From: Nocardia vermiculata NBRC 100427
GTDB taxonomy: Bacteria; Actinomycetota; Actinomycetes; Mycobacteriales; Mycobacteriaceae
Length of the DNA: 64,000 nt
Reading direction: 5' to 3'
Assembly (NCBI RefSeq): GCF_001613265.1
Contig: NZ_BDCA01000014.1
Span: forward strand, 62,001 to 126,000
Shown here in pieces: positions 7,691-16,863 of the stretch (the stretch's first letter is position 1; the number at the start of each line of letters is the position of its first letter). The notes beneath the pieces were generated by a model that was given only the letters and a program-made list of their open reading frames with translations, ran no database searches and had not been told where the DNA came from. A program made the position numbers and the translations under genes.

Positions 7691-10525
7691 TCAGTCCAGA
7701 TACGCCTCGAGCGGCGGGCACGAGCACACCAGGTTCCGATCGCCGAACGCGCCGTCGATCCGCCGCACCCCGGGCCACACCTTGGCTCGTGCGCCGTGCA
7801 CACCCATCGGGTAGACCGCGGTTTCACGACTGTAGGGGTAGGTCCACTCCCCTACCAGGCAGGCCGCGGTGTGCGGGGCACCGCGCAGCGGGCTCTGCTC
7901 CACCGGCCAGGTGCCGTCGGCGACGGCATCGATCTCGGCCTTGATCGCGATCATCGCGTCGACGAACGCGTCGAGCTCGTCGAGGTTTTCACTCTCGGTG
8001 GGCTCGACCATCAGGGTCCCGGCCACCGGGAAACTCATCGTGGGCGCGTGGAAACCGTAGTCGGCCAGGCGTTTGGCGACGTCGTCGACGGTGACTCCGG
8101 TCTGCTTGGTGAGTGGGCGCAGGTCCAGGATGCATTCGTGGGCGACCATCCCGTTCTCACCGGTGTAGAGCACCGGGAAGTGCGGATCGAGCCGCCGCGC
8201 AAGGTAATTCGCCGACGCGATGGCGGTGAGCGTGGCCCGGCGCAGGCCGTCGGCACCCATCATCCGAATATAGGCCCAGGTGATCGGCAGGATCGACGCC
8301 GAGCCGTAGCGCGCTGCCGACACCGCGTGCGAATCCGCCTGCAGCGGATCGCCCGGCAGATAGGCCGCGAGATGCTCGCGCACCGCCACCGGTCCCACAC
8401 CGGGTCCGCCGCCGCCATGCGGAATGCAGAACGTCTTGTGCAGATTCAGATGTGACACGTCGCCACCGAAGCGGCCCGGGCGGGCCAGTCCCACCAGTGC
8501 GTTCAGGTTGGCACCGTCGACGTAGACCTGGCCGCCGGCCTCGTGCACCAGCGCGCACAAGTCGGCGACCTCGTGCTCGTACACGCCGTGGGTGGACGGG
8601 TAGGTGATCATGATGCACGCCAGGCGGTCGGCGTGATCGGCGATCTTGGCTCGCAGATCGTCCAGATCGACGTCACCGTTGTCGCGGCACTTCACCATTT
8701 CCACGCGCAATCCGGCCATGGCCGCGGAGGCGGCATTGGTGCCGTGCGCACTCGACGGGATCAGGCATGTGTCGCGATGGGTGTCACCGCGGTCGAGGTG
8801 GTAGCGGCGAATGGCGAGCAGCCCGGCGTATTCGCCCTGGCTACCGGCATTGGGCTGCAGACTGACCCGGTCGTACCCGGTCACGGTGGCCAGCCAGCTC
8901 TCCAGATCCTCGACGACCCGCAGCATGCCTGCCGCATCGTCCACCGGAGCATAGGGGTGCAGCCGGGCGAATCCCGGCCAGGTGATGGGTTCCATCTCGG
9001 CGGTCGCGTTGAGTTTCATGGTGCACGAGCCGAGTGGAATCATGCTGCGGTCCAAGGCGATATCCTTGTCCGACAGCTGACGCAGATATCGCAACATCGC
9101 GGTTTCGGTGTGATAGCGGGTGAACGCGGGGTGCGTCAGATACGGCGATGTCCGGGTTTCGATCGAGGTATCGTCCGGCTGCGCCGATCCCCCCACCACA
9201 CCACCGTCGCCACTGTCGCTGCCGAAGCATTCCAGCACGATCGCGATCTGCGCGTCGGTGGTCGCTTCGTCACAGGCCACCGCGACATGATCGGCGTCGA
9301 CCAGGCGCAGATTGATCCCGCGCCCCTTCGCCTTGGCCACCACGGCCTCCGCGCCACCGGGCACCGCGACCAGCACGGTATCGAAGAAGCGCCGGTGTAC
9401 GACGGCCGTACCGAGGCCGACGGCGAGCTGTTCTGCGTGGCGGTGCACTCGTCGGGCGATCGCCCGCAGGCCGTCACCGCCGTGGTACGAGGCGTACATC
9501 GCCGCGACGATCGCGAGCAGGACCTGGGCGGTACAGATGTTGGAGGTGGCCTTCTCCCGGCGGATGTGCTGTTCGCGGGTTTGCAGGGCCAGCCGGTAGG
9601 CACGCTCACCGTCGGCATCCACCGAGACGCCGACCAATCGGCCCGGCAGTTGCCGGGCATGGGCGGTGCGCACCGCGAGGTAGCCCGCATGCGGCCCACC
9701 GAACCCGAGCGGCACACCGAAACGCTGGGTGGTTCCGAAGCAGGCATCGGCGCCCTGTTCGCCGGGCGGAGTGATCAGCGTCAGTGCCAGCAGGTCGGCA
9801 CCGACCGCAACCAGTGCGCCGCGCTCGTGCGCGGCCGCGATCAGCGCGGCCGGCTCCACGATCCGTCCCGAGGCGCCCGGTGTCTGGACCACGACGCCGA
9901 AGAAGTCCCCCTCGGGCAGTACGCCGGTACTCAGATCGGCCTCGACCAGGGTGATGCCGAGCGGTTCGGCGCGGGTTGCCAGCACGGTACGGGTCTGCGG
10001 AAACAGATCGGTATCGATGAGCAGGCGTGGCGAGGAGTTGGTGCGGTTGGCGCGGCGCAGCAGTGTCATCGCCTCCGCTGCCGCGGTCGCTTCGTCCAGC
10101 ATCGAGGCATTGGCGACCTCCATACCGGTCAGGTCACTCACCATGGTCTGAAAATTCAGCAGGGCTTCGAGCCGGCCCTGGCTGATCTCGGGCTGATACG
10201 GCGTGTAGGCCGTGTACCACGCGGGGTTCTCCAGCAGGTTGCGAACCAGCACGGGCGGGGTCAGCGTGTCGTAGTATCCGAGCCCGATCATGGAGGTCGC
10301 GACGGTGTTCGAATGCGCCAGCGCCGCGAGTTCGGTGAGCGCGGCGTGTTCGGAGACCGCCGCGGGCAGGGCGTCCAGACCGGTGTCGCCGGACGAATCC
10401 AGGATGCTCGCCGGGACGGCCCGGCGAGCCAGTTCCTCCATCGACCCGACGCCGACTGCGTCGAGGATCCGATCGAGTTCGGCGGTATCGGGTCCGATGT
10501 GGCGGTCGGCGAAACTACGGGTCAC
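7691..10525 (-). CDS. gcvP: Glycine dehydrogenase (decarboxylating), P-protein
   Basis: The PLP enzyme of the glycine cleavage system: decarboxylates glycine and passes the aminomethyl group to the lipoyl arm of GcvH (encoded at 13723). At 944 residues it is the full-length single-chain P-protein. The N-terminal signature SFADRHIGPD is at residue 4, and the PLP-lysine motif HLNLHKTFCIPHGGGGPG at about 690-707. The GTG at 10523-10525 is the likely start, since family homology begins right there; longer open frames upstream only read through the riboswitch. Expression is expected to be switched by glycine through the tandem riboswitch just upstream. Confidence 0.97.
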   Translation of the reverse strand: MTRSFADRHIGPDTAELDRILDAVGVGSMEELARRAVPASILDSSGDTGLDALPAAVSEHAALTELAALAHSNTVATSMIGLGYYDTLTPPVLVRNLLENPAWYTAYTPYQPEISQGRLEALLNFQTMVSDLTGMEVANASMLDEATAAAEAMTLLRRANRTNSSPRLLIDTDLFPQTRTVLATRAEPLGITLVEADLSTGVLPEGDFFGVVVQTPGASGRIVEPAALIAAAHERGALVAVGADLLALTLITPPGEQGADACFGTTQRFGVPLGFGGPHAGYLAVRTAHARQLPGRLVGVSVDADGERAYRLALQTREQHIRREKATSNICTAQVLLAIVAAMYASYHGGDGLRAIARRVHRHAEQLAVGLGTAVVHRRFFDTVLVAVPGGAEAVVAKAKGRGINLRLVDADHVAVACDEATTDAQIAIVLECFGSDSGDGGVVGGSAQPDDTSIETRTSPYLTHPAFTRYHTETAMLRYLRQLSDKDIALDRSMIPLGSCTMKLNATAEMEPITWPGFARLHPYAPVDDAAGMLRVVEDLESWLATVTGYDRVSLQPNAGSQGEYAGLLAIRRYHLDRGDTHRDTCLIPSSAHGTNAASAAMAGLRVEMVKCRDNGDVDLDDLRAKIADHADRLACIMITYPSTHGVYEHEVADLCALVHEAGGQVYVDGANLNALVGLARPGRFGGDVSHLNLHKTFCIPHGGGGPGVGPVAVREHLAAYLPGDPLQADSHAVSAARYGSASILPITWAYIRMMGADGLRRATLTAIASANYLARRLDPHFPVLYTGENGMVAHECILDLRPLTKQTGVTVDDVAKRLADYGFHAPTMSFPVAGTLMVEPTESENLDELDAFVDAMIAIKAEIDAVADGTWPVEQSPLRGAPHTAACLVGEWTYPYSRETAVYPMGVHGARAKVWPGVRRIDGAFGDRNLVCSCPPLEAYLD

Positions 10526-10562
10526 GGCAGCTCCCAGGCTCGGGTCGAGTGTCGGCCCTCCC

Positions 10563-10748
10563 CCTCTGTCGTGGCGCCTGAGAGATTCGGGACCGCACGC
10601 GGCACCCTTTCCCCATGGGCGGGCGGTCCGCATTGTGTGCGGCCGCCGCTTTCCAGAGGCGTCGAACTCCGTACGGTCCCTGATGCCTGAGAGATTGACG
10701 GGGAGGTGCTGCTCCTTCGGCGTCCGGATCGAACCGGAACTCTCCCGC
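10563..10748 (-). promoter_or_regulatory. Tandem glycine riboswitch upstream of gcvP
   Basis: Read on the minus strand, two aptamers are visible. Aptamer I runs from GCGGGAGAG (near 10748) through the diagnostic CGCCGAAGGAGC (10711-10722) to AATCTCTCAGGCA near 10683-10695. Aptamer II starts near 10660 (GCCTCTGGAAAG) and ends AATCTCTCAGGCGCC (about 10574-10588); its P1 stem closes CCTCTG with CAGAGG. Conserved CUCUCAGGC occurs in both. It sits about 40-220 nt upstream of the gcvP start. In other bacteria this class usually turns glycine-degradation genes on when glycine is high. Confidence 0.93.
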
Positions 10749-10858
10749 ACGGCGGCGACGCACCCTCAGTTTAAGCGGAGGCGCATGAACACCGTGTTTC
10801 CGGACCCGCCGGTACGCGGTCGTCTCTGTCACATCCGACGGCAGTGGCCGCCCGGCGA

Positions 10859-11449
10859 CTACCCGGTCTTGCGGTTCTCCCGCGCCTTGCGCCGGAACGC
10901 GAGCTCGTCCTCAGGGCGTTCACTGGCGATATTCTCCTCGGCACGTTCGGCCGGGAAGTTCGCGATGGCACCGGTCAGTTCCCGCATCGCGCCGCTGACC
11001 GCGATACCGAAGACGCCCTGACCGCCCTGCAGCAGGTCGACGACCTCTTCCGGCGAAGCACACTCGTAGACGGTGGTGCCGTCGGAGAACAGGGTGATCC
11101 CGGCCAGGTCCTCGACTCCGCGGCTGCGCAGATGGTCGACGGCGATACGAATGTTCTGTAACGAGATTCCGGCGTCGAGCAGGCGTTTGACGATCTTGAG
11201 GACCAGAATGTCCTTGAACGAGTACAGCCGCTGGCTGCCGGACCCGGTGGCACTGCGAATCGAGGGCAGTACGAGGCCGGTGCGGGCCCAGTAATCGAGC
11301 TGCCGGTAGGTGATACCGGCGACCTGGCATGCGCTGGGAACGCGATATCCCACGAGTTCGTCGGGCACGGTGTCGTCAGGGAACAGCCCTGGCTGCACGA
11401 CCGCGGCTCGCCGCGGGTCGGGTGCTGGTTGCTGCGGTCGGTCTCCCAC
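10859..11449 (-). CDS. MerR-family regulator (Rv1830-like)
   Basis: 196 residues. A winged helix-turn-helix MerR domain (about 40-110) includes the recognition segment TYRQLDYWARTGLVLPS and the RLYSFKDILVLKIVKRLLD segment, followed by a C-terminal effector region without the Cys pair of metal sensors. It matches the gene found between the bifunctional nuclease and gcvP in mycobacteria. The start is taken as the GTG at 11447-11449 because a GGGAG lies just upstream. The role is probably cell-growth or metabolism related; targets are unknown. Confidence 0.85.
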   Translation of the reverse strand: MGDRPQQPAPDPRRAAVVQPGLFPDDTVPDELVGYRVPSACQVAGITYRQLDYWARTGLVLPSIRSATGSGSQRLYSFKDILVLKIVKRLLDAGISLQNIRIAVDHLRSRGVEDLAGITLFSDGTTVYECASPEEVVDLLQGGQGVFGIAVSGAMRELTGAIANFPAERAEENIASERPEDELAFRRKARENRKTG

Positions 11450-11640
11450 TGCTACTCCCTCACTGCAATGCCGAAGAAGAACAACGGCCTGATAATCGAG
11501 GCTACTCTGTCGATTGTCTCGGCAGCACGGGCGTGAAGCCAAACTTCACGCACGGCGTGTTTCTCACCCTCTACGTGAGGTATAGAGCACAGTCCGGGTC
11601 GTTTTCCCCGGCCCCCGACCGCCGGTGACCCCGAGCGGAG

Positions 11641-12114
11641 TCAGCTGTCGGTAGCTTTGAAATCGTCCGGGGACACCGACTCCAGAAATTCCTTGAACTT
11701 CTCGACCTCGTCCTCGCGTTCGTCGGGCATCACCAGCCCGGCTTCCTCGAGCACCGGCTCCTCCGCGTAGATCGGGCAACCCACCCGCAAGGCGATGGCG
11801 ATCGAATCCGACGGGCGCGCCGAGATCCGCACATCGTTGTCGAAGACGAGATCGGCGTAGAAGGTGCCCTCCTGCAGATCCACGATCCGGACCTCGGTCA
11901 GCGTGTGGCCCAGGTCGTGAATGAGGGTCTTGATCAGATCGTGGGTCAACGGCCTGATCGGGGTGACCCCCTCCTGCTCGAGCACGATGGCGGTCGCCTC
12001 CGCCTGACCGATCCAAATGGGCAGGTAACGCTCACCCGACTCTTCGCGCAGCAGCAATACGGGCTGGTTCTGGGGCTGCTCGACCCGAATGCCGATCACA
12101 CGCATTTCACTCAT
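11641..12114 (-). CDS. Bifunctional nuclease-family protein (Rv1829-like)
   Basis: 157 residues. A DUF151/BFN domain covers nearly the whole chain: starts MRVIGIRVEQPQNQPVLLL, with YLPIWIGQAEATAI (about 29-42), the ISARPSDSIAIALR motif (about 97-110) and an acidic tail. Family members have reported DNase/RNase activity, but the cellular role in actinobacteria is uncertain. It lies between two MerR genes in the conserved garA-gcvP cluster and is probably co-transcribed with the FtsR-like gene 80 bp upstream. Confidence 0.9.
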   Translation of the reverse strand: MSEMRVIGIRVEQPQNQPVLLLREESGERYLPIWIGQAEATAIVLEQEGVTPIRPLTHDLIKTLIHDLGHTLTEVRIVDLQEGTFYADLVFDNDVRISARPSDSIAIALRVGCPIYAEEPVLEEAGLVMPDEREDEVEKFKEFLESVSPDDFKATDS

Positions 12115-12194
12115 CGCACTGGCCTCCCATACTCACCGACCGCCCGGCACGAGCCCAGCCGGGCAGGCCGTATCACCGAGTCTAGGCGAAGAAT

Positions 12195-13004
12195 TCAGCG
12201 ACCGAGGGACGCGCGCACCGACGTCTTGACCAAGCTGGCATGCAGAGTCAGCGACAACGCCGCCAACTCGCGGACCGTCTCCTCGGCACGGGCGCGTGCG
12301 TCCGCGTCTCGGCTCTTGGCGATCGGCGCCGTGATCTGGGCGACCATCGCCGCCTCCCGATCGGCTGCCAGCTTGAATGCACGCAGATGCCGTGCCTCCA
12401 AACCGAATTCACTCATCGCTCGCGCGGTACGGGCAAGCACGACGGCCTCGGCGTCGAAGAATCCGGCGGCGCCGGGCGTGATGAGCCCGGCACGAATCAG
12501 TTCGGTGAGAAATTTCTCATCTATCCCGGCCTGATCGAGCAGATCGTGCCGGGTGAGGCGCCGGTCGTGGTCCAGACGCAGATCCTCCGGCGACACCTCA
12601 CCGGGAACCACGCCCAACCGCCGGGGCGCCTGGGCAGCATTCAACGGCGGCGCGGGCTCGGGCGCACGCCCCGAGCCGTCCACCTCGATACCGTCGGCAC
12701 GGGCCCGCGCCTCACGCACGCCCAGCGTGGCCGCACCGCGGTCGATCGCTTCGAGTTGTTCCTTGATCACCTTCAAGGGCAGATACTGATCCCGTTGCGC
12801 GGTCAGGACGAACTTCAGCCGTTCGACATCGGCAACGGAGAATCTGCGATACCCCGAAGGCGTGCGCTCCGGGCGGATCAGTCCCTCGGATTCGAGGAAC
12901 CGGATCTTCGAAATGGTGACATCCGGAAAGTCCGGGCGCAGCAGGTCCAGCACGGAGCCGATCGACATTCCTCCGCGTGTCCATTGGTGCGCTGCGCCAG
13001 TCAT
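12195..13004 (-). CDS. ftsR: FtsR-type MerR-family transcriptional regulator (Rv1828-like)
   Basis: 269 residues. The N-terminal MerR domain has SIGSVLDLLRPDFPDVTISK and FLESEGLIRPERTPSGYRRF (about 14-55), then a linker and a C-terminal domain with two further helical modules (about 140-260). The Corynebacterium homologue FtsR activates ftsZ; the mycobacterial homologue is Rv1828. It lies 22 bp downstream of garA, so co-transcription is likely. The symbol is given by family resemblance and position. Confidence 0.87.
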   Translation of the reverse strand: MTGAAHQWTRGGMSIGSVLDLLRPDFPDVTISKIRFLESEGLIRPERTPSGYRRFSVADVERLKFVLTAQRDQYLPLKVIKEQLEAIDRGAATLGVREARARADGIEVDGSGRAPEPAPPLNAAQAPRRLGVVPGEVSPEDLRLDHDRRLTRHDLLDQAGIDEKFLTELIRAGLITPGAAGFFDAEAVVLARTARAMSEFGLEARHLRAFKLAADREAAMVAQITAPIAKSRDADARARAEETVRELAALSLTLHASLVKTSVRASLGR

Positions 13005-13026
13005 CGGTGGGTTCCGTCCCGGCTCG

Positions 13027-13497
13027 CTACGCGCCCGGCTCGCCGGCTTGCGATCGCGGTCCGGTCAGGAACACCAGCCGGAACTTACCGATCTGCACCT
13101 CGTCGCCGTTCTGCAGCTCCGAGGAGTCCACCGGCTCGCGGTTGACATAGGTGCCGTTCAGGCTGCCCACATCCACGACCTGGAAGGCGTCCTCGTCCTG
13201 GCGGAACTCCGCATGCCGACGAGACACCGTGACATCGTCGAGAAAGATGTCGCTGTCGGGGTGACGTCCCGCCGACGTGGTGGGCTGATCCAACAGGAAT
13301 CGCGAACCCGCGTTCGGCCCGCGCTTCACCACCAGCAGGGCGGCGCCCGCGGGCAGGCCCTCGACCCCTTGCACCGGCGTTTCACCGGTCTGCTCACCGG
13401 AGCGCGACGCGTCGACCTCGTTGAGGAAATCAGCGCGGAATACCGAAGTCGTTTCGGCCGCGCTCTCCCCGTAACCCGGGTCTTTGTTCTCGCTCAC
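13027..13497 (-). CDS. garA: GarA/OdhI-type FHA regulator of 2-oxoglutarate metabolism
   Basis: 156 residues. The N-terminal ETTS phospho-acceptor motif (residues 15-18, AETTSVFRADF) is followed by a C-terminal FHA domain with GRHPDSDIFLDDVTVSRRHAEF (about 93-114) and GSLNGTYVN. In mycobacteria the unphosphorylated protein inhibits 2-oxoglutarate dehydrogenase and glutamate dehydrogenase; phosphorylation by PknB or PknG of the Thr pair makes it fold on its own FHA domain and lets go. The key Thr16/Thr17 and the FHA Arg/Ser/His residues are present. Confidence 0.95.
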   Translation of the reverse strand: MSENKDPGYGESAAETTSVFRADFLNEVDASRSGEQTGETPVQGVEGLPAGAALLVVKRGPNAGSRFLLDQPTTSAGRHPDSDIFLDDVTVSRRHAEFRQDEDAFQVVDVGSLNGTYVNREPVDSSELQNGDEVQIGKFRLVFLTGPRSQAGEPGA

Positions 13498-13722
13498 CCT
13501 TGCTCTCCTCCTCGAACCGATTTTCAGTACCGGTATCCGGGGTCAATGCCGAGCGCACTGCCCTCACCGTCACCACTGCCACCCACCGCGACCGGCTGTC
13601 GCGTCTTCAGGTGTCACCGGCAGGTTCCGGCAGAGTTCCCGGCACCGGCCGCCGGCACATCTGTTGGCATTGACCGTACCCTGCCCGGGCGCACCCGTGC
13701 AGGTAGAACTGGGAAGGCTGAT

Positions 13723-14121
13723 TCAGCCCTCGATAACTCCTTGGTAACCTGCGGCATCGAGCAATCCACCGACCGCACTGTCGAGTGCTGCGGCATCGCC
13801 CAGCTCCAGTTCGAACAGCCAGCCGGCACCGTAGGCATCGGTGTTCAACGCCTCGGGGCCCGCGTCCAATTCCTCGTTCACGGCAACAACTTTCGCCGCC
13901 AGCGGCGCGTAGATCTCCGACACGCTCTTGGTCGACTCCACCTCGGCGATCGACTCACCGGAAGCGACCTCGGTATCGACCGCCGGCAGCTGCACGAACA
14001 CCACGTCACCGAGCTGCGACTGCGCATAGTCGGTGATCCCCACCCGCACCCGGGTCGGCGCGACCCGGCGCACCCACTCGTGTTCGGCGGTGTAGCGAAG
14101 GTCCTCGGGAAGGTCGGTCAC
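13723..14121 (-). CDS. gcvH: Glycine cleavage system H protein
   Basis: 132 residues, the usual length. The lipoyl-lysine motif VESTKSVSEIYAP places the modified Lys at residue 65, and the N-terminal YTAEHEWVRR is typical. Carries the aminomethyl group between GcvP and the T-protein; gcvT is not in this window. It is 225 bp upstream of garA in the same direction and about 100 bp after the PgsA-like gene. Confidence 0.95.
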   Translation of the reverse strand: MTDLPEDLRYTAEHEWVRRVAPTRVRVGITDYAQSQLGDVVFVQLPAVDTEVASGESIAEVESTKSVSEIYAPLAAKVVAVNEELDAGPEALNTDAYGAGWLFELELGDAAALDSAVGGLLDAAGYQGVIEG

Positions 14122-14221
14122 AGGTTGATTCCTTTCACGGGGTGTCCTCTCACTGGCGACGGGTCACCGGCGTCGGGACAACTGTAACCACCCGCACCGA
14201 CACCGCGATCCGCCACACCCG

Positions 14222-14881
14222 CTACGAAGTTGCTCGCCCCGCAACAGGTATCGTCCGGGCGACCGCGACCGCCTTGCCGAGATACAGCAGGCCGGTCCAG
14301 ACATAGGCGCCCACGCCCCACCACAACAGCGCCCAGCCGAACGCATGCGCGAAGCCCTCGACCGGCCAATCCATCTGTCCGGCAAGCAACCACGGCAGCG
14401 CCGACATCAGTGCGAAGGTGGCGGCCTTGCCCAGATAGATCACCTCCGGCGGGTCCAGCCGGCGGCGACGGTAGATCGGCAGGGCCGCGGCCAGCACCAG
14501 TTCGCGGCCCACCAGGACCACCACCAGCGGCCACGGCAGGATGTCACGGACCAGCAGGCCCACGATCGTGGCGATCAGATACAGCCGGTCCACCAACGGG
14601 TCCAGCAGTGCCCCCAGCCGCGAGGACTGATCGAGCAGCCGGGCGAGCTTCCCGTCGAGGAAATCGGTCACACCGCTGACGATCAGCAGGGCGAAGGCCC
14701 AGCCGTCGGCATGTTCGACCAGGAGGAGCCACAGCAGCACCGGAACGCCGAGCAGCCGCAGAAAGCTCAACACGTTCGGCACGGTGAGGATGCGGTCCTC
14801 GTGCGCGCCCGGCGGTACCGCGTCGCCTGATTCGGGGACCTGATGGTCCGGGCCGGTATCACCGGCCGCTCGGTTGGTCAC
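14222..14881 (-). CDS. CDP-alcohol phosphatidyltransferase (PgsA2-like)
   Basis: 219 residues with about five membrane helices. The full catalytic signature of the family is present: DG-x2-AR-x8-G-x3-D-x3-D (DGKLAR..., about 73-95). Makes a phospholipid head-group transfer at the cytoplasmic membrane; the position beside gcvH/garA matches mycobacterial pgsA2 (Rv1822), annotated as a phosphatidylglycerophosphate synthase-like enzyme. Its exact substrate (glycerol phosphate, inositol phosphate or a phosphatidyl acceptor) cannot be read from the sequence. A soluble acidic N-terminus of about 25 residues precedes the first helix. Confidence 0.88.
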   Translation of the reverse strand: MTNRAAGDTGPDHQVPESGDAVPPGAHEDRILTVPNVLSFLRLLGVPVLLWLLLVEHADGWAFALLIVSGVTDFLDGKLARLLDQSSRLGALLDPLVDRLYLIATIVGLLVRDILPWPLVVVLVGRELVLAAALPIYRRRRLDPPEVIYLGKAATFALMSALPWLLAGQMDWPVEGFAHAFGWALLWWGVGAYVWTGLLYLGKAVAVARTIPVAGRATS

Positions 14882-15071
14882 AGCCTGTGTGCATACCCCA
14901 ATGCCCGCGGCAATGCCATTCGGGCACGCCGCCGGGGGTGCGGCGGCAGGATAGGTTTATCGGTCGCGCACTCCGGTGGCACACTACGGAGTGACATGAT
15001 GAGTCGATGACCGTGTCATCGCAGACCGTGTCATTGTGACCGTTCGTACGACCGGTGAACGAGAGGAAGAC

Positions 15072-16757
15072 ATGCCCGACTTCGACTACGACGTGGTAGT
15101 GATCGGCTCCGGATTCGGCGGCAGTGTCAGTGCACTACGGCTGACGGAGAAGGGCTACCGGGTGGCCGTCCTGGAATCCGGCCGGCGCTGGCCCGCCGAC
15201 TCGATTCCGAAGTCGAACTGGAATGTGCGCAAATCCATCTGGGCACCTCGTCTCGGCCTGACCGGCCCGCAGCGCATCAGTCTGCTGGGCAAGTGCGCGG
15301 TTTTCTCGGCCGCCGGTGTCGGCGGCGGCTCCCTCATCTACGGCAATACCCTCTACGAACCACTGCCGAATTTCTACTCGGATCCGCAGTGGGCCCATAT
15401 CGCGGACTGGCGCACCGAACTGGCCCCGTACTACGACCAGGCCAAGCGCATGCTCGGCGTGGCACCCAATCCGCGGGTGACCCCGGCCGACGAGGTGATC
15501 CGCTCGATCGCCGACGATCTCGGCGTCGGCGAGACCTTTCACGCGACCGACGTCGGCGTCTTCTTCAACGAGGACCGCCCCGGCGTCGAGGTCGACGACC
15601 CGTACTTCGGCGGCGCCGGCCCCAAGCGCAGCGGCTGCATCCACTGCGCGCGCTGCCTGACCGGCTGCCCGCACAACGCCAAGAACACCACCCCCACCAA
15701 CTACCTGTACCTGGCCGAACAGGCCGGCGCCACGGTGTTCGAACTCACCACCGCCACCAAGGTGCGTCCGATGGTCGGCGGCGGGTACGCCATCGAGACC
15801 CAACGCTCGGATCGCCGGATCCGTAAGGGCCGCAAGACCTTCACCGCCGAACAGGTGGTCTTCGCCGCCGCCGCGCTGGGCACTCAGAAACTGTTGCACC
15901 AGATGCGCGACGAACAGGTGCTGCCGCAGCTGTCACCGCGGCTGGGTGAGCTCACCCGCAGCAATTCCGAAGCGATCCTCAACGTGGTGAGCAAGCAGCG
16001 CAGCGATTTCGCGGAAGGTATCGCCATCACCTCCTCGATCCATCCCGAACCCGATACCCATATCGAGGTCTGCCACTACGGCAAGGGGCAGAATGCCCTG
16101 TTCCCGATGTCGGTACCGCTCATCGACGGCGGCGCGTTCCGTTTCCTCCGGTTCCTGCTGGCGATCGTGGCGCATCCGATGGTGTTCGCCCGCAGCCTCA
16201 ATGCCCGGCATGCGTCGGAGAAGTCGGTGATTCTGCTGGTGATGCAGTCACTGGACAATTCGCTGACGTCGTTCCGGCGCTGGGGACGGTTGAAGACACG
16301 CCAGGGCACCGGTCAGCCCAATCCGACCTGGATTCCGGTAGCACACGATATCGGCCGCCGGTTCGGCGACAAGGTCGACGGTGACGTGCAGAGCCTGGTC
16401 ATGGACGTGTTCAACATTCCGGCCACGGCGCACTACATCGGGGGCTGCGTGATCGGCGAAGGTCCAGAAAGCGGTGTGGTGGACCCGTATCAGCGCGTCT
16501 TCGGCCACCCCGGACTGCATATCGCCGACGGGTCCACGGTCACGGCCAATCTGGGTGTCAATCCGTCACTGACCATCACCGCCCAGGCCGAACGGGCCAT
16601 GGCCTTCTGGCCGAACAAGGGGCAGCCGGATCCGCGCCCCGCGCTCGGCTCCACGTATCGTCGCATCGCTCCCGTCGCACCACATTTCGCGACCGTTCCG
16701 GATTTCGCACCGGGCGCACTGCGCCTGCCGATCGACCCTGCTCCCAGCACCCGCTGA
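15072..16757 (+). CDS. ChoD-like GMC oxidoreductase (cholesterol oxidase-type) with embedded CxxCxxCxxxCP motif
   Basis: About 561 residues. The FAD-binding GSGFGG is at residues 12-17. Conserved downstream features are GVGGGSLIYGNTLYEP and the C-terminal HIADGSTVTANLGVNPSLTI flavin region, as in GMC enzymes. Resembles mycobacterial ChoD, annotated as a cholesterol oxidase although its activity on cholesterol is disputed. Around residues 188-199 it has CIHCARCLTGCP, exactly the spacing of a [4Fe-4S] ferredoxin motif. The ATG at 15072 is preceded by GAGAGGAAG and is followed at once by the FAD fold, so I start there rather than at upstream in-frame codons. Confidence 0.88.
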   Translation: MPDFDYDVVVIGSGFGGSVSALRLTEKGYRVAVLESGRRWPADSIPKSNWNVRKSIWAPRLGLTGPQRISLLGKCAVFSAAGVGGGSLIYGNTLYEPLPNFYSDPQWAHIADWRTELAPYYDQAKRMLGVAPNPRVTPADEVIRSIADDLGVGETFHATDVGVFFNEDRPGVEVDDPYFGGAGPKRSGCIHCARCLTGCPHNAKNTTPTNYLYLAEQAGATVFELTTATKVRPMVGGGYAIETQRSDRRIRKGRKTFTAEQVVFAAAALGTQKLLHQMRDEQVLPQLSPRLGELTRSNSEAILNVVSKQRSDFAEGIAITSSIHPEPDTHIEVCHYGKGQNALFPMSVPLIDGGAFRFLRFLLAIVAHPMVFARSLNARHASEKSVILLVMQSLDNSLTSFRRWGRLKTRQGTGQPNPTWIPVAHDIGRRFGDKVDGDVQSLVMDVFNIPATAHYIGGCVIGEGPESGVVDPYQRVFGHPGLHIADGSTVTANLGVNPSLTITAQAERAMAFWPNKGQPDPRPALGSTYRRIAPVAPHFATVPDFAPGALRLPIDPAPSTR

Positions 16758-16863
16758 GCCGCAGGCCCGGACGCCCGGCTGCTCCGGCGCGTCGAATTCT
16801 CACCCGGTCCTGCAGCGCCCCTTATGCTTTCCGTACCGGGTGTCGACGAAAGGGCGGTCGCCA

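Noticed and set aside
8543..10690. Long open frame antisense to gcvP
   Set aside because: High GC favours long antisense frames; the opposite strand is a certain gene plus a riboswitch.
10526..10750. N-terminal extension of gcvP through the upstream region
   Set aside because: The bases form two glycine riboswitch aptamers and homology starts only at the GTG at 10525.
15009..15034. Short direct repeats GACCGTGTCAT upstream of the ChoD-like gene
   Set aside because: Two 11-bp copies 15 bp apart may be chance or a weak regulator site; too little to call.
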